Shown here: positions 7,741 through 16,543 of the stretch, one piece after another
How the letters are laid out: each line of letters starts with the position of its first letter
Numbering within the stretch: position 1 is the first letter of the stretch
Assembly: GCA_023415835.1 (NCBI GenBank)
Contig: JAEZJK010000071.1
Coordinates: 1 to 58,505, forward strand
Origin: Bacillota bacterium
GTDB taxonomy: Bacteria > Bacillota > UBA4882 > UBA8346
Direction of reading: 5' to 3'
Length of the DNA stretch: 58,505 nucleotides
The notes under the pieces: model-generated
The model's input: the letters and a program-made list of their open reading frames with translations, nothing else
Told to the model about the DNA's origin: nothing
Databases searched by the model: none
Translations under genes and position numbers: made by a program

Positions 7741-8175
7741 TTAGGCCTCAATTTCAAGTTTCTCAGGTTGTTGAGCAGTATGCGGGTGCTCATTCCCTCG
7801 ATAAACTTTTAATTTTTTAATCATTTTACGGCCTAAGCGGTTATGGGGAAGCATTCCCCAAATAGTCTTGGTTAAGGCGTATTCCGGTTTGGTCTTCAAT
7901 AAATGGCCGTATTGAATTTCTTTTAAACCGCCGGGATACATCGAGTGAGTATAATGGATTTTGTCATGAGCCTTATTACCGGTTAACTTTACCTTCTCGG
8001 CGTTGATGATGATTACAAAATCCCCGCAATCCACATTAGGTGTATAAATTGGTTTGTGTTTACCCCGTAAAATGGAAGCGACTTGAGTAGCTAAACGTCC
8101 GAGTGTTTTTCCTTCGGCGTCAATCAAAAGCCACTTGTGTTGAACCTCTTCCGATTTAGCCAAAAACGTTTTCAT
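7741..8175 (-). CDS. rplM: 50S ribosomal protein L13
   Basis: The 144-residue protein is a standard L13 (KWLLIDAEGKTLGRLA, then CGDFVIIINAEKVKLTG, and WGMLPHNRLGR). It is an early-assembly large-subunit protein. A clear promoter and an about 85-nt leader precede it. The start has GGGGGAGGATATT before ATG. Confidence 0.98.
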   Translation of the reverse strand: MKTFLAKSEEVQHKWLLIDAEGKTLGRLATQVASILRGKHKPIYTPNVDCGDFVIIINAEKVKLTGNKAHDKIHYTHSMYPGGLKEIQYGHLLKTKPEYALTKTIWGMLPHNRLGRKMIKKLKVYRGNEHPHTAQQPEKLEIEA

Positions 8176-8260
8176 ATAATATCCTCCCCCTGCATGAATG
8201 CTGTTAATCTCTCGATCAAATCGCGATTGTTCGAGAAAAAAGGGCCGTAAATTTTACGAC
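8176..8260 (-). promoter_or_regulatory. Structured leader of rplM-rpsI
   Basis: From the predicted start near 8260 the minus-strand leader carries a short dyad CGTAAA/TTTACG and then CTCGA...TCGAG enclosing a palindrome centred on TCGCGA. L13 leaders that bind L13 and control the operon are known in Firmicutes. Here the match rests on position and foldability, not on a recognised consensus. Confidence 0.45.
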
Positions 8261-8266
8261 TGTTCT

Positions 8267-8295
8267 ATTATACCAAATGGATTTCTTAAAAGCAA
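8267..8295 (-). promoter_or_regulatory. Sigma-A-type promoter of rplM-rpsI
   Basis: Minus strand: TTGCTT (8295-8290), 17-base spacer, perfect TATAAT (8272-8267), about 90 bases before the rplM start. Confidence 0.8.
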
Positions 8296-8361
8296 ACAAA
8301 ATTTATTGAAAATTACTACTTCAAAATCACCGCTGTTTACCGTTGCATTGCATTACATTTT

Positions 8362-9669
8362 TTATCTGCCCGGCATCTCGCGCTCCGGTAAGGGAACAGC
8401 TTTATCGGGGACGGGGTCTAACACTTCCGGGGATAGGTTTATTCCCGTTTGGATCTCCTGTTTCAAGCGGTACTTTCCAATGTCATAGCGATTGGTTGGG
8501 TTCCAAAAAATCCATTCTTGAAGTCCGGCGTCTTGGACAGCCTTTATTTGAGCTAATAGCTGTTCCCTGCCATAATGGTTCCGTAGGGAAAAATCTTGAA
8601 GCCAAGGGCGAATGATTACCGGTTTTTTTAGGGTTGCCGCTTTCCGTTTGGCATCCATCATGCTCCGGTATACAGTCTGATACGGACTGCGGTCCGGATC
8701 CGGGATATTAAAATCGCCCTTATGATAATGGGAGGGATAAACCATTGGACAGATAACATCGACATTTTCAGCGATTTTTTCAAATACTTGACCGATTCCC
8801 ATATCGCTCTGGGCTGAACAGGTTAATCCGAAGACATCGGCAGATATTTTTACTCCCAATGGTTTCAGCTCTTGATAAGCATATTTCAGAAAATCACTAA
8901 TTGTATCAGATTTGGTACTCCCATTCACAGCAGGGTATAGGCAATGTTTAAGTAAGCCGTCGCTGGTAAAGCGGACATAGTCAAATTGAATTTCTTTAAA
9001 GCCTAAACTCGCGGCTTCTTTGGCTACCGCTACATTATACTCCCAAACGCTTTTATTATATGGATCTACCCAAGCAAGGCCTTTAAAATCCTTCCAAATA
9101 CCCCCTTGAGTGCTTCGAACCGCCAAGTCAGGCCTTCTACTCGCAAGATGGGGATCTTTGAAAATCACTATTCTGGCGATTGGGTAAATATTGTTCTGGT
9201 GTAACAGGTTAGTCACTTTTACTGGATCGAACTTGGGATAACTGGCTCCTATGGATTGCGCCAAGGGTACTTTACTGTGATAACTGATCCGGCCGGAATC
9301 ATCTTTAACATCGATAACCATACTGTTAACCTCGGTCTTAGCTGTAAACTCCACCATGTTCTCAAGAAAACTTGACCTACCTGTCATCCAACCGGTTGCA
9401 TAGACGCCTTTAACAATTGGCGGTTCTTCCCCTATTAAACCGAGGAATGGGTTTAGATGTTTCAAAATACTGGGTTTGTTTTCTAAGCCGCCGATTAATC
9501 CGGGAATGGCCTGGTCTTGTTTGGGATTAATTTCAAAAGGGGCGCTTACTCCTGCGAAGCCATCGCTTTTCAAAGGTTGCTCACTTTTTACCGGCTGTAT
9601 TCCAGTGCTTAATAAGAGAATTATCATGATACCTACGAAGGCCAGATAAATTTTGGCGGTTTTAAACAT
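8362..9669 (-). CDS. Secreted/anchored putative glycoside hydrolase, DUF4015 family
   Basis: The 435-residue protein starts with a hydrophobic signal/anchor (about residues 7-26), a low-complexity linker, and then a DUF4015-type (beta/alpha) barrel from about residue 88: GVYATGWMTG, VIDVKDDSGRI, LGFKEIQFDYVRF, KISADVFGL, CPMVYPSHY. The Asp residues in VKDD, FDYVRF and ADVFG are in the places expected for a glycosidase-like active site. The family is assigned as putative glycosyl hydrolase; substrate unknown, cell-wall glycans being a guess from its extracytoplasmic location. A pair of 11-bp palindromic repeats lies in its upstream region. Confidence 0.8.
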   Translation of the reverse strand: MFKTAKIYLAFVGIMIILLLSTGIQPVKSEQPLKSDGFAGVSAPFEINPKQDQAIPGLIGGLENKPSILKHLNPFLGLIGEEPPIVKGVYATGWMTGRSSFLENMVEFTAKTEVNSMVIDVKDDSGRISYHSKVPLAQSIGASYPKFDPVKVTNLLHQNNIYPIARIVIFKDPHLASRRPDLAVRSTQGGIWKDFKGLAWVDPYNKSVWEYNVAVAKEAASLGFKEIQFDYVRFTSDGLLKHCLYPAVNGSTKSDTISDFLKYAYQELKPLGVKISADVFGLTCSAQSDMGIGQVFEKIAENVDVICPMVYPSHYHKGDFNIPDPDRSPYQTVYRSMMDAKRKAATLKKPVIIRPWLQDFSLRNHYGREQLLAQIKAVQDAGLQEWIFWNPTNRYDIGKYRLKQEIQTGINLSPEVLDPVPDKAVPLPEREMPGR

Positions 9670-9693
9670 AACCCGGTTTAACCTCCCTGTTTT

Positions 9694-9733
9694 ATACGGT
9701 ATTGAATGTTTGCATATAGATAATACGGTATTG
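9694..9733 (-). repeat. Two palindromic direct repeats upstream of the DUF4015 gene
   Basis: ATACGGTATTG occurs at 9694-9704 and again at 9723-9733, 29 bases apart. Each copy contains the dyad ATAC-G-GTAT, so the two sites look like a tandem operator. They lie 25-65 bases before the DUF4015 start and overlap TATA-rich sequence. The cognate regulator is unknown. Confidence 0.6.
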
Positions 9734-9782
9734 TATAATAAAAACCTGCATAATCGGTAAATATTTTTGAAATTTCGTTAAA

Positions 9783-9811
9783 AAAAGCCAACCTGTTAAA
9801 GGCTGGCTTTT
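9783..9811 (-). terminator. Terminator of the CBS-ACT gene
   Basis: A 12-bp stem (9783-9794 with 9800-9811, one mismatch on the plus strand that is G-U on the minus) with a 5-nt loop and a run of T on the minus strand lies 35 bases after the CBS gene stop. Confidence 0.8.
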
Positions 9812-9845
9812 AAAAATTGTATCAAATTTTATCATTCTTAATTTT

Positions 9846-10484
9846 TTACCAATTTACAACGTGTGCCACTTTAAACCCTTTATTCTGTATCTCTTTAATC
9901 AGCTGATCCGAATCGCTACTATCCAAACGCAGGACCAATTCCCCTTGGGTGTCGGGGCGGTGGAACAAAGCTAAGGAAATAATGTTGATTCCTTGTTCTT
10001 TAATAATCTCGGTAAGGTCGGCAATAGCCCCAACCCTGTCCTCGAAATTAATTGTCAGGCGAGTGCCGGTCATTTTCAAACCCATCAAATCCAAAAACGC
10101 GTCGAAGATGTCGGACTCAGTAATAATCCCGATCAATTTACCATTTTCTACCACCGGAAGGGCCCCTACACCCTTTTCCCGCATAATCATGGCTGCCTCT
10201 TCCAAGGTGGCGTCGGGTGATATAGTTATTGGATTTTTGGTCATTGCGTCTTTTACCTGTAACTTACCTAAAACATAATTCAATTCCCAAACGCTTAAAG
10301 TCGTTGCGGCGGAGGGGCTTACTTTTAGAAGATCCTCTCGGGTAATAATCCCGATAACTTTGCCATCCTTAACCACCGGAAGCCTGGCGATATCGTTTTT
10401 ACGGAGTAGTTCGCCGGCTTCAAAAATCGGGGCGTTCTCAGTGATAGTGTAGGGGTTGACTGTCATGCATCCTCTCACAAACAT
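9846..10484 (-). CDS. CBS-CBS-ACT protein (AcuB-like)
   Basis: The 212-residue protein contains two CBS repeats (about 5-55 and 75-130: DIARLPVVKDGKVIGIITRED and GVGALPVVENGKLIGIITESD) followed by an ACT domain (TRLTINFEDRVGAIADLTEII). CBS pairs bind adenine nucleotides and ACT domains bind amino acids, so it is probably an allosteric sensor. Similar proteins are called AcuB in Bacillus. It lies 113 bases downstream of livF, so co-expression with the branched-chain amino-acid importer is possible. The ATG at 10484 is chosen because AGGAGG sits 7 bases before it; the TTG two codons earlier is less suitable. Confidence 0.85.
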   Translation of the reverse strand: MFVRGCMTVNPYTITENAPIFEAGELLRKNDIARLPVVKDGKVIGIITREDLLKVSPSAATTLSVWELNYVLGKLQVKDAMTKNPITISPDATLEEAAMIMREKGVGALPVVENGKLIGIITESDIFDAFLDLMGLKMTGTRLTINFEDRVGAIADLTEIIKEQGINIISLALFHRPDTQGELVLRLDSSDSDQLIKEIQNKGFKVAHVVNW

Positions 10485-10603
10485 GAGCAAGCCTCCTTCA
10501 ACATGATATATACAAATCTATTCGGCATAAATTAAATTTACGATAACAACTAATCGAGGGTGTAGCCCATCTATCTTTTTCGCTCATGCCTCACACCAAA
10601 TTT

Positions 10604-11308
10604 TTACCCGCCAAGGTAAGCTTTTCGGACCGCCTCACTGGCGGCCAGTTCTTTGGCGTTACCTTGAAGGGCTATTCTACCGGTTTCCAAAACGTAAGCG
10701 CGATGAGCGATGGATAAAGCCAGGTTGGCATTTTGTTCTACTAATAAAATAGTAGTTCCGGCTTGGTTAATATCTTTTATTATCGAAAAGATCTCTTTGA
10801 CCAACAATGGAGCCAAGCCCATCGAGGGCTCATCCATTAACATTAACTTAGGCCTAGACATTAGGGTCCGCCCGATAGCTAACATTTGCTGTTCGCCACC
10901 GCTTAAGGTCCCGGCGATCTGAGGCAATCTCTCTTTTAAGCGCGGGAACCGAGTGAAGACCTTCTCATAATCCTCATTAACGCCTTGTTTGTCCTTACGG
11001 GTATATGCCCCCATCTCCAAGTTTTCTTTGACAGTCAGGTTAGCAAAAATTCTTCGGCCTTCGGGTGCTTGAGCCATCCCCAACTCGACAATCCGGTTCG
11101 GGGAGACATCGCGTAACGATTGGCCCATCAGTTCAATCACCCCGGATTTACAGGGAATCAGTCCCGAAAGGCTATGAAGCGTAGTAGTTTTCCCGGCGCC
11201 ATTCGCCCCAATCAAGGTTACGATCTCGCCTTCATCCACATCAAAGCTACAATCACGCAAGGCATGGATTGTGCCATAAAACACATTGAGATCCCTAACT
11301 TTAAGCAC
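10604..11308 (-). CDS. livF: Branched-chain amino-acid ABC transporter ATP-binding protein LivF
   Basis: ATPase of 234 residues with Walker A GANGAGKTT, signature LSGGEQQML and Walker B LMLMDEPS. The sequence order VFYGTIHALRDCS at the start is typical of LivF. It forms the ATPase pair with LivG and binds the LivHM channel at the cytoplasmic face. The GTG at 11308 is preferred: GGAGG is 9 bases upstream, and it overlaps the livG stop by 8 bases, giving the normal family length. Confidence 0.93.
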   Translation of the reverse strand: MLKVRDLNVFYGTIHALRDCSFDVDEGEIVTLIGANGAGKTTTLHSLSGLIPCKSGVIELMGQSLRDVSPNRIVELGMAQAPEGRRIFANLTVKENLEMGAYTRKDKQGVNEDYEKVFTRFPRLKERLPQIAGTLSGGEQQMLAIGRTLMSRPKLMLMDEPSMGLAPLLVKEIFSIIKDINQAGTTILLVEQNANLALSIAHRAYVLETGRIALQGNAKELAASEAVRKAYLGG

Positions 11309-12089
11309 TAGTTTCAACCTCCTCACCGAGGTAGGCTTTGATTACCCTTGGATCGTGTTTAATCTGTTCCGGATTTCCCTCCGCGATGACCTGGCCATAG
11401 TCAAGGACAACTATTCGTTCGCAGATCCCCATCACCAGGTTCATATCATGTTCGATTAGGAGGATGGTCAGGTTAAATTCCTTCCGGATAAACTCAATTA
11501 ATTTCATCAAATCCCTGGTTTCCTGGGGGTTCATTCCAGCAGCCGGTTCATCCAGGAGTAGGAGGCGCGGATTGGTTGCCAGCGCCCTAGCAATCTCCAA
11601 TTTGCGTTGTTCGCCGTAAGGAAGGTTTTTAGCCAACTCATCGCATTTTTGATGGATATTAAAGATCTTTAAAAGCGTCATGGCTTTTGCCTTAACTTCA
11701 GCCTCTTCTTTGTAAAAGCGGGGAGTCCTAAAAACCGATTGAAACGCATTATATTTGACGTTGAAATGGTAAGCAATCCGGACATTATCGAGAACTGACA
11801 AGTCTTTGAAAAGCCTGATGTTTTGAAAAGTCCGGGCCATTCCCAATTTGGTAATTTGGTATGGTTTGAGCCTAGTGATATCCCTTGACCCATTTATAAT
11901 ATTTAAATGAATCTTCCCTTCAGTTGGAGTGTAAACGCCGGTAATCATATTAAAGATGGTAGTTTTCCCAGCGCCGTTAGGGCCGATCAAGCCTACCAAT
12001 TCCCCTTCATCCAGTTGCAGGTTGAAATTGGAGACAGCTTTCAAGCCACCGAAATAAATTGAGATATTCTCCGCTTTTAAAACAGTCAT
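11301..12089 (-). CDS. livG: Branched-chain amino-acid ABC transporter ATP-binding protein LivG
   Basis: ATPase of 262 residues with Walker A GPNGAGKTT, the LivG-specific TRTFQNIRLF segment, a degenerate signature LPYGEQRKLE and Walker B LLLLDEPAAGMNP. The non-consensus PYGEQ in place of SGGEQ is a normal LivG feature. ATGA overlap with livM upstream and 8-base overlap with livF downstream show tight coupling. Confidence 0.94.
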   Translation of the reverse strand: MTVLKAENISIYFGGLKAVSNFNLQLDEGELVGLIGPNGAGKTTIFNMITGVYTPTEGKIHLNIINGSRDITRLKPYQITKLGMARTFQNIRLFKDLSVLDNVRIAYHFNVKYNAFQSVFRTPRFYKEEAEVKAKAMTLLKIFNIHQKCDELAKNLPYGEQRKLEIARALATNPRLLLLDEPAAGMNPQETRDLMKLIEFIRKEFNLTILLIEHDMNLVMGICERIVVLDYGQVIAEGNPEQIKHDPRVIKAYLGEEVETSA

Positions 12090-13087
12090 AGCCGCTCACC
12101 TTCTTTCAGTAAGCTTTTTTTAGCGGGAATTGTTTTACGCAGCCATTTTTTTAAATCTTCTACCAAACCGATCAATCCGGTAGGTTTAAACAACATAATG
12201 ATAATTAAGATTAAGGGATAAATAACCAACCGATAATCCTGTAAAAATCTTAGGAATTCTTGGAGATAAGTTAATATAAACCCGGTAGCGACAGTGCCGA
12301 TAATACTTCCCATGCCTCCTAAAACCGCAATCACTAAAAAATCGCATGACTTGAGGAAGTTAAACATAGTAGGGTTTAAATACCCGAAAAATAAAGCGTA
12401 AAGCCCACCGCCAATTCCGGCGATAAAAGCGGACAGGGTAAAGGAAAACATCTTATAATAAAAAACATTGATACCCATTGCATTAGAAGCTATCTCGTCT
12501 TCACGGATGGAGATGATCGCCCGGCCATGTGAAGATTTGATCAAATTACTGACTAAAATAATTATCGCTATCATAAAAAGAAAAACCCAGATAAAAGAAA
12601 TCATCGGGTTTAAGGCAATATTATCGCTAAAAGACGGGATCCCCTTTAACCCGGCGGCTCCGCCAGTTATCTTTTCGGCATTAATCATCAAGACCCTGAT
12701 TATCTCCCCAAAACCGAGCGTAACGATGGCTAGGTAATCTCCATTCAGCCTTAAGGTTGGGAACCCAATTACAAAGCCGAAAACGGCCGTGACAACCCCC
12801 CCAACTAAGATCGCCGCCAAGATAGGTAAGTGCAATTGCATAACCAACGCCGCGGTAGCATAAGCGCCGATGGCCATAAACCCGGCATGTCCAAGAGCCA
12901 ATTGCCCTGTAAAACCGGAGATTAAATTCAAACTTAGCGCAATAATTACATTAATGGCTGCAAATGTTAAAATCTGGGCGGTGTATTCATCAATGATTCC
13001 CAGGTAGATAAGGCCGACCACGGATATAAAACCCAATAATCCAAAGCCCGTTATCTGCATCTTTTTTTTGTTGTGCTTACTCATCAT
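12086..13087 (-). CDS. livM: Branched-chain amino-acid ABC transporter permease LivM
   Basis: Polytopic membrane protein of 333 residues with about eight to ten hydrophobic segments and the family motifs LSLNLISGFTGQLALGHAG near residue 50 and a cytoplasmic EDEIASNAMGI coupling segment around residue 200. It pairs with LivH to form the channel. It begins 13 bases after livH and overlaps livG by ATGA. Confidence 0.94.
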   Translation of the reverse strand: MMSKHNKKKMQITGFGLLGFISVVGLIYLGIIDEYTAQILTFAAINVIIALSLNLISGFTGQLALGHAGFMAIGAYATAALVMQLHLPILAAILVGGVVTAVFGFVIGFPTLRLNGDYLAIVTLGFGEIIRVLMINAEKITGGAAGLKGIPSFSDNIALNPMISFIWVFLFMIAIIILVSNLIKSSHGRAIISIREDEIASNAMGINVFYYKMFSFTLSAFIAGIGGGLYALFFGYLNPTMFNFLKSCDFLVIAVLGGMGSIIGTVATGFILTYLQEFLRFLQDYRLVIYPLILIIIMLFKPTGLIGLVEDLKKWLRKTIPAKKSLLKEGERL

Positions 13088-13100
13088 TCTTCACCTCGGC

Positions 13101-14000
13101 TTATACCTTCTCGCTAACATTCCGGCCTAAAATTCCAGTCGGTTTGACAACCAAAATAATGATTAAAATGCCAAAAGCTATAGCATCGGCTAATTGGGAT
13201 GAAATAAACCCTTTGGTGAGGGTTTCGGCTATACCCATTATAAATCCGCCAAGCATTGCCCCGGGTATACTGCCAATACCCCCTAAAACGGCGGCGACAA
13301 AAGCTTTTAAACCGGGCATAATCCCCATATAAGGCTCAACTTGCGGATAGGCGCTGGCGAAGAGTATTCCCGCCGCCGCCGCAAGAGACGAACCAATCGC
13401 AAATGTAAATGAAATAACTTTGTTCACATTGATACCCATTAATAAAGCGGCATTGCGATCATATGAAACCGCCCGCATTGCTTTACCGATTTTAGTATAA
13501 TTGACGATATAATTTAAAATGACCATTAAAACGATGGAAACTACAAATACTATCGTTTGAGCCCGGCTAATCCCTACTCCGGCCAGATCAAAATTAACAT
13601 TAGGAAGGGTGGGGAATTGCCTCGGGTTAGGTCCAATTTGCGGAATCACCCTGGCGCCGTTTTCAATAAATATCGAAACACCTATGGCGGTTATTAAAGC
13701 ATTGATACGTGGAGCGTTACGCAACGGTTTATAACATGTCCGTTCGATTACGATACCGATTATCGCACAAGTTAACATGGCTACCAGAAAAGAAGCTACA
13801 AACAGCAGCGGTGTTATTTTGGCCGCAATTAATACAAAAAAACCGGCAAAAGCGCCTAACATTAAAATGTCGCAATGGGCGAAATTAATCAATTTCACAA
13901 TTCCATAAATCATGGTATATCCTAATGCTATCAGGGCATAAATACTTCCCAGGGCCAAGCCGTTAACCATTTGCTGCAGAAATTGCTGGAATATTCCCAT
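13101..14000 (-). CDS. livH: Branched-chain amino-acid ABC transporter permease LivH
   Basis: Membrane protein of 299 residues with the LivH N-terminal motif GLALGSIYALIALGYTMIYGI, LINFAHCDI, and the coupling helix RNAALLMGINV. The ATG at 14000 is selected because AGAGGTGG lies directly before it; an upstream GTG six codons earlier overlaps the ribosome binding site. The 423-base gap between livK and livH holds several dyads, including a strong hairpin, which may lower permease expression relative to the binding protein. Confidence 0.94.
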   Translation of the reverse strand: MGIFQQFLQQMVNGLALGSIYALIALGYTMIYGIVKLINFAHCDILMLGAFAGFFVLIAAKITPLLFVASFLVAMLTCAIIGIVIERTCYKPLRNAPRINALITAIGVSIFIENGARVIPQIGPNPRQFPTLPNVNFDLAGVGISRAQTIVFVVSIVLMVILNYIVNYTKIGKAMRAVSYDRNAALLMGINVNKVISFTFAIGSSLAAAAGILFASAYPQVEPYMGIMPGLKAFVAAVLGGIGSIPGAMLGGFIMGIAETLTKGFISSQLADAIAFGILIIILVVKPTGILGRNVSEKV

Positions 14001-14423
14001 AGTTCCACCTCTTTGCACTATCTAGAAAATGCTACCCATGCTTGCCGATCCACGTCAATCCTATTTTCATAATTTCACGTGGGTCGATTGGAAACTGACG
14101 TGGACGACTACTTAAAAAATACCGTGCCCGTGGGCTTAACCGTAACCGAAGAAATGGCTGGATAGCCTAAAAATTGTGCTAATCTGGATCGACAAATGCC
14201 GGAGCATTTTAAAAATTAATATCAAAGATTTAAAAACGATTGCAGCACGGGCACGATTAGGAGATTAATTTTTATCCTTTCATTGCCCCGGCAAGCGGGA
14301 GGGGTGACTACATAGAATTAATGGGAGAATCATGATTCCCCCATTATTCTATGATCTAAATTATATTATACAGTACTTTAGTTTTTTTTTGAAGCAAAAA
14401 TGATTGCCTTTCTTTTGATTCAC
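14001..14423 (-). other. 423-base dyad-rich region between livK and livH
   Basis: No gene is seen. It contains CCACGTCA/TGACGTGG (14050-14057 with 14096-14103), CGATCCACGT with ACGTGGGTCG (14046-14055 with 14077-14086), a perfect 10-bp pair CGTGCCCGTG/CACGGGCACG (14123-14132 with 14246-14255), a small perfect hairpin AAATGC-CGGA-GCATTT (14194-14209), and the long hairpin at 14311-14353. The density of dyads suggests a folded untranslated RNA or multiple operator sites; nothing was matched to a known family. Confidence 0.5.
14311..14353 (-). terminator. Intercistronic hairpin downstream of livK
   Basis: CATAGAAT..ATGGG.GAATCA pairs with its complement over about 20 bp (14311-14331 with 14332-14353, one bulge and a mismatch). 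It lacks a strong T-run on the minus strand, so it is more likely a 3'-end stabiliser or attenuator after livK than a full terminator. Confidence 0.5.
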
Positions 14424-15563
14424 TTAAGGGTTAACGGTTCCGGCATATTCGGTGGTCAATTTCCCGTCGGATCCTTTTGTGATTTTAAGCATAACTGCAG
14501 ATTTAACAGGCCTACGTTTTTCGTTAAACCGAATATTCCCAGTTACGAATTTGCCATCGGTTTCCATTAATGCGGCCTTAATTTTATCCGAATCAGTCGA
14601 ACCGGCCCTTTCGATCGCATCGATTAAAATGTAGGTTGCGTCATAACCAAGTGCAGCTAAAGCATTAGGGGTCGCTTTGTATTTCTCGGTATATTTCTCT
14701 ACAAAGGACTGAACATCGGGATCATTGGACATGGGTGAATAATGGTTGCAATAGTAAGAACCAAGGACCTCATCTCCGGCGTTGTTGGTGATTTCATCCC
14801 AACCATCGGCGCCCAGCATTGTAATGTTGATGCCTTGGCTCCTAACTTGTTTCGCAATCAGGGAAACCGTGTTGTAATAATCAGGGATAAATAGAATATC
14901 CGGTTTGGTGGCTTTTATCTTGGTGAGTTGGGCGTTAAAATCTTTATCGCCCGCGCTGTATGATTCGGAGGCGACCACTTTACCGCCTAACGCCTCGAAT
15001 TTCTCTTTAAAGTTTGTGGTCAAACCTTTGGAATAATCATTGGTGATATCATAAAGAATCGCCGCATTTTTAGCCTTAAGGGTTTCATAGGCAAACTGGG
15101 CGCCGACTTGGCCTTGGAAAGAATCATTATAACAGCTCATGAAGACATGATCCCCGGCGTCAGTTACTGTATCATTGGTAGAAGTGGGTGTCAGCAATAC
15201 TACTTTTTTAGCTTGGGCTTCTTTAGTTATAGCAAGGGTGCATTTGCTGATCAGCGCGCCGATGACGCTGACTACCTTATCCTTGGCAACCAACTTTTTA
15301 AAGGCGTTAGTTGTTTTATCGGGGCTGGCCTCGTCATCTTCAACAATTAACTCGATCTGTTTGCCGAGTACCCCGCCTTCGGCATTGATCTCATCCACCG
15401 CCATTTTAATGGCGTCCCTGGTTTGAATGCCATAAGTGGAAACCGGTCCGCTGATCGATTGGATGGTCCCGATTTTTATGGTATTGCTTTCACCGCAACC
15501 CGCTACTAAAGAACCGGCCATCGCTAACACAACTAACAATATAAGGACTCTACTTTTCGTCAC
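14424..15563 (-). CDS. livK: Branched-chain amino-acid ABC transporter substrate-binding lipoprotein
   Basis: The 379-residue protein has a lipoprotein signal (hydrophobic residues 6-18, lipobox LVAGC, Cys about residue 23) and the Peripla_BP_6 fold of LivJ/LivK proteins: KIGTIQSISGPVSTYG at the mature start, ALISKCTLAI and YDATYILIDAIERAGS towards the end. It delivers leucine/isoleucine/valine or a related amino acid to LivHM. The GTG start has AAGGGGGG upstream. It is the first gene of livK-H-M-G-F and has a good promoter. Confidence 0.93.
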   Translation of the reverse strand: MTKSRVLILLVVLAMAGSLVAGCGESNTIKIGTIQSISGPVSTYGIQTRDAIKMAVDEINAEGGVLGKQIELIVEDDEASPDKTTNAFKKLVAKDKVVSVIGALISKCTLAITKEAQAKKVVLLTPTSTNDTVTDAGDHVFMSCYNDSFQGQVGAQFAYETLKAKNAAILYDITNDYSKGLTTNFKEKFEALGGKVVASESYSAGDKDFNAQLTKIKATKPDILFIPDYYNTVSLIAKQVRSQGINITMLGADGWDEITNNAGDEVLGSYYCNHYSPMSNDPDVQSFVEKYTEKYKATPNALAALGYDATYILIDAIERAGSTDSDKIKAALMETDGKFVTGNIRFNEKRRPVKSAVMLKITKGSDGKLTTEYAGTVNP

Positions 15564-15601
15564 AAAAAACCCCCCTTTATTAAGAATATGTCATACCTAA
15601 A

Positions 15602-15630
15602 AATATATCAAAAGTTCCCGTTGAAGTCAA
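15602..15630 (-). promoter_or_regulatory. Sigma-A-type promoter of the liv operon
   Basis: Minus strand: TTGACT (15630-15625), 17-base spacer, TATATT (15607-15602), about 40 bases before livK. Confidence 0.8.
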
Positions 15631-15668
15631 TAAAGGGCGGATCTGGAAAGATTTTTTGACAACATAAT

Positions 15669-15689
15669 GGGCAGGAATTTGTCCTGCCC
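15669..15689 (-). terminator. Hairpin ending the sugar operon
   Basis: Perfect 8-bp stem GGGCAGGA (15669-15676) / TCCTGCCC (15682-15689) with a 5-nt loop, 70 bases after the RraA-like gene. The following minus-strand T content is weak, so termination may be partial. Confidence 0.55.
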
Positions 15690-15757
15690 TCTCTGATAAT
15701 ACTAGGCTTAATCTGAATTCTTATCAAGCATCTTGTTTGTTTAGGCAAAACATAAAT

Positions 15758-16512
15758 TCATTGTTCTCGGGTACGGATCAATTTCTCTTTAGCGGCGGTC
15801 CGGAACTGCTTGGTCGCAGCTTCAAAACTTTCCAGTAACTGCTCGCTAGTTTTTCCTGCGAAACTCCGCGCAGCCGGGATTGTGGTATTACACTCATTAG
15901 CATCCATAAAAATGGCCGCCTCCAATAACCTCGCTTGATCTTCTTCCGGCACCACCAAAAAACCGTGCTTATCAGCATGAATTAACTGTCCTGGTTTTAC
16001 TTTGCATCCAAATACCTCTACCTCGCAACCCCAACGGACAGGTGTACTATGGGCATTGCCTACAGACATCCGCCTTGCAATAGCTTTAAAACCGGCGTTA
16101 GTCATCTCATCGACATCACGTATCGAGCCATCAGTAATCGTTCCCACGCAGCCTAAAGCTTTATGGATATTGGCTGTTACTTCACCCCAAAAAGCGCCTA
16201 CCGTTTCCGGTTTATCGAGATCTTGAATTACTACTATCTTAGGTCCGGGAATACTCGCCACATATGCCCGATATTCACTGTCGGAATTGGGATTATTCAG
16301 TTTATGCCCTTTATGGCTAGGTTGAATTACCAAAGTGATGGCGTAACCGATCATCGGCCCCATTTGCGGCATGAAGTCAGCGTTTCTTCCCGATTGAAAA
16401 ACCCTTTAGCAATGTCTTGACGGGTAATCTGCGCCCACCCATTATATATCGTTGGAGTATTCCAACGTTTTAGTTTTAATAATTCAGAATAAGGTAGAGC
16501 ATTTGAGTTCAA
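15758..16512 (-). pseudogene. RraA-like aldolase family gene interrupted by a frameshift
   Basis: Downstream of a frameshift, 204 codons (15758-16372) encode most of an RraA/HMG-aldolase family protein: MPQMGPM, GAFWGEV and the TDGSIRD active-site segment. Upstream, from a TTG at 16512 with GAGGAGG 8 bases before it, about 43 codons in another frame encode the expected N-terminus (LLKLKRWNTPTIYNGWAQ...GFFNREET). The frames join near 16381-16388 if one base is missing (ACGCT read for ACNGCT, then GACTTCATG). Intact, it would be about 251 residues. Family members cleave oxo-acids or bind RNase E; here a catabolic aldolase fits the operon. Real lesion or sequencing error cannot be told apart. 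Confidence 0.85.
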
Positions 16513-16543
16513 TCAAATAACCTCCTCAATGTTCATATATTTC

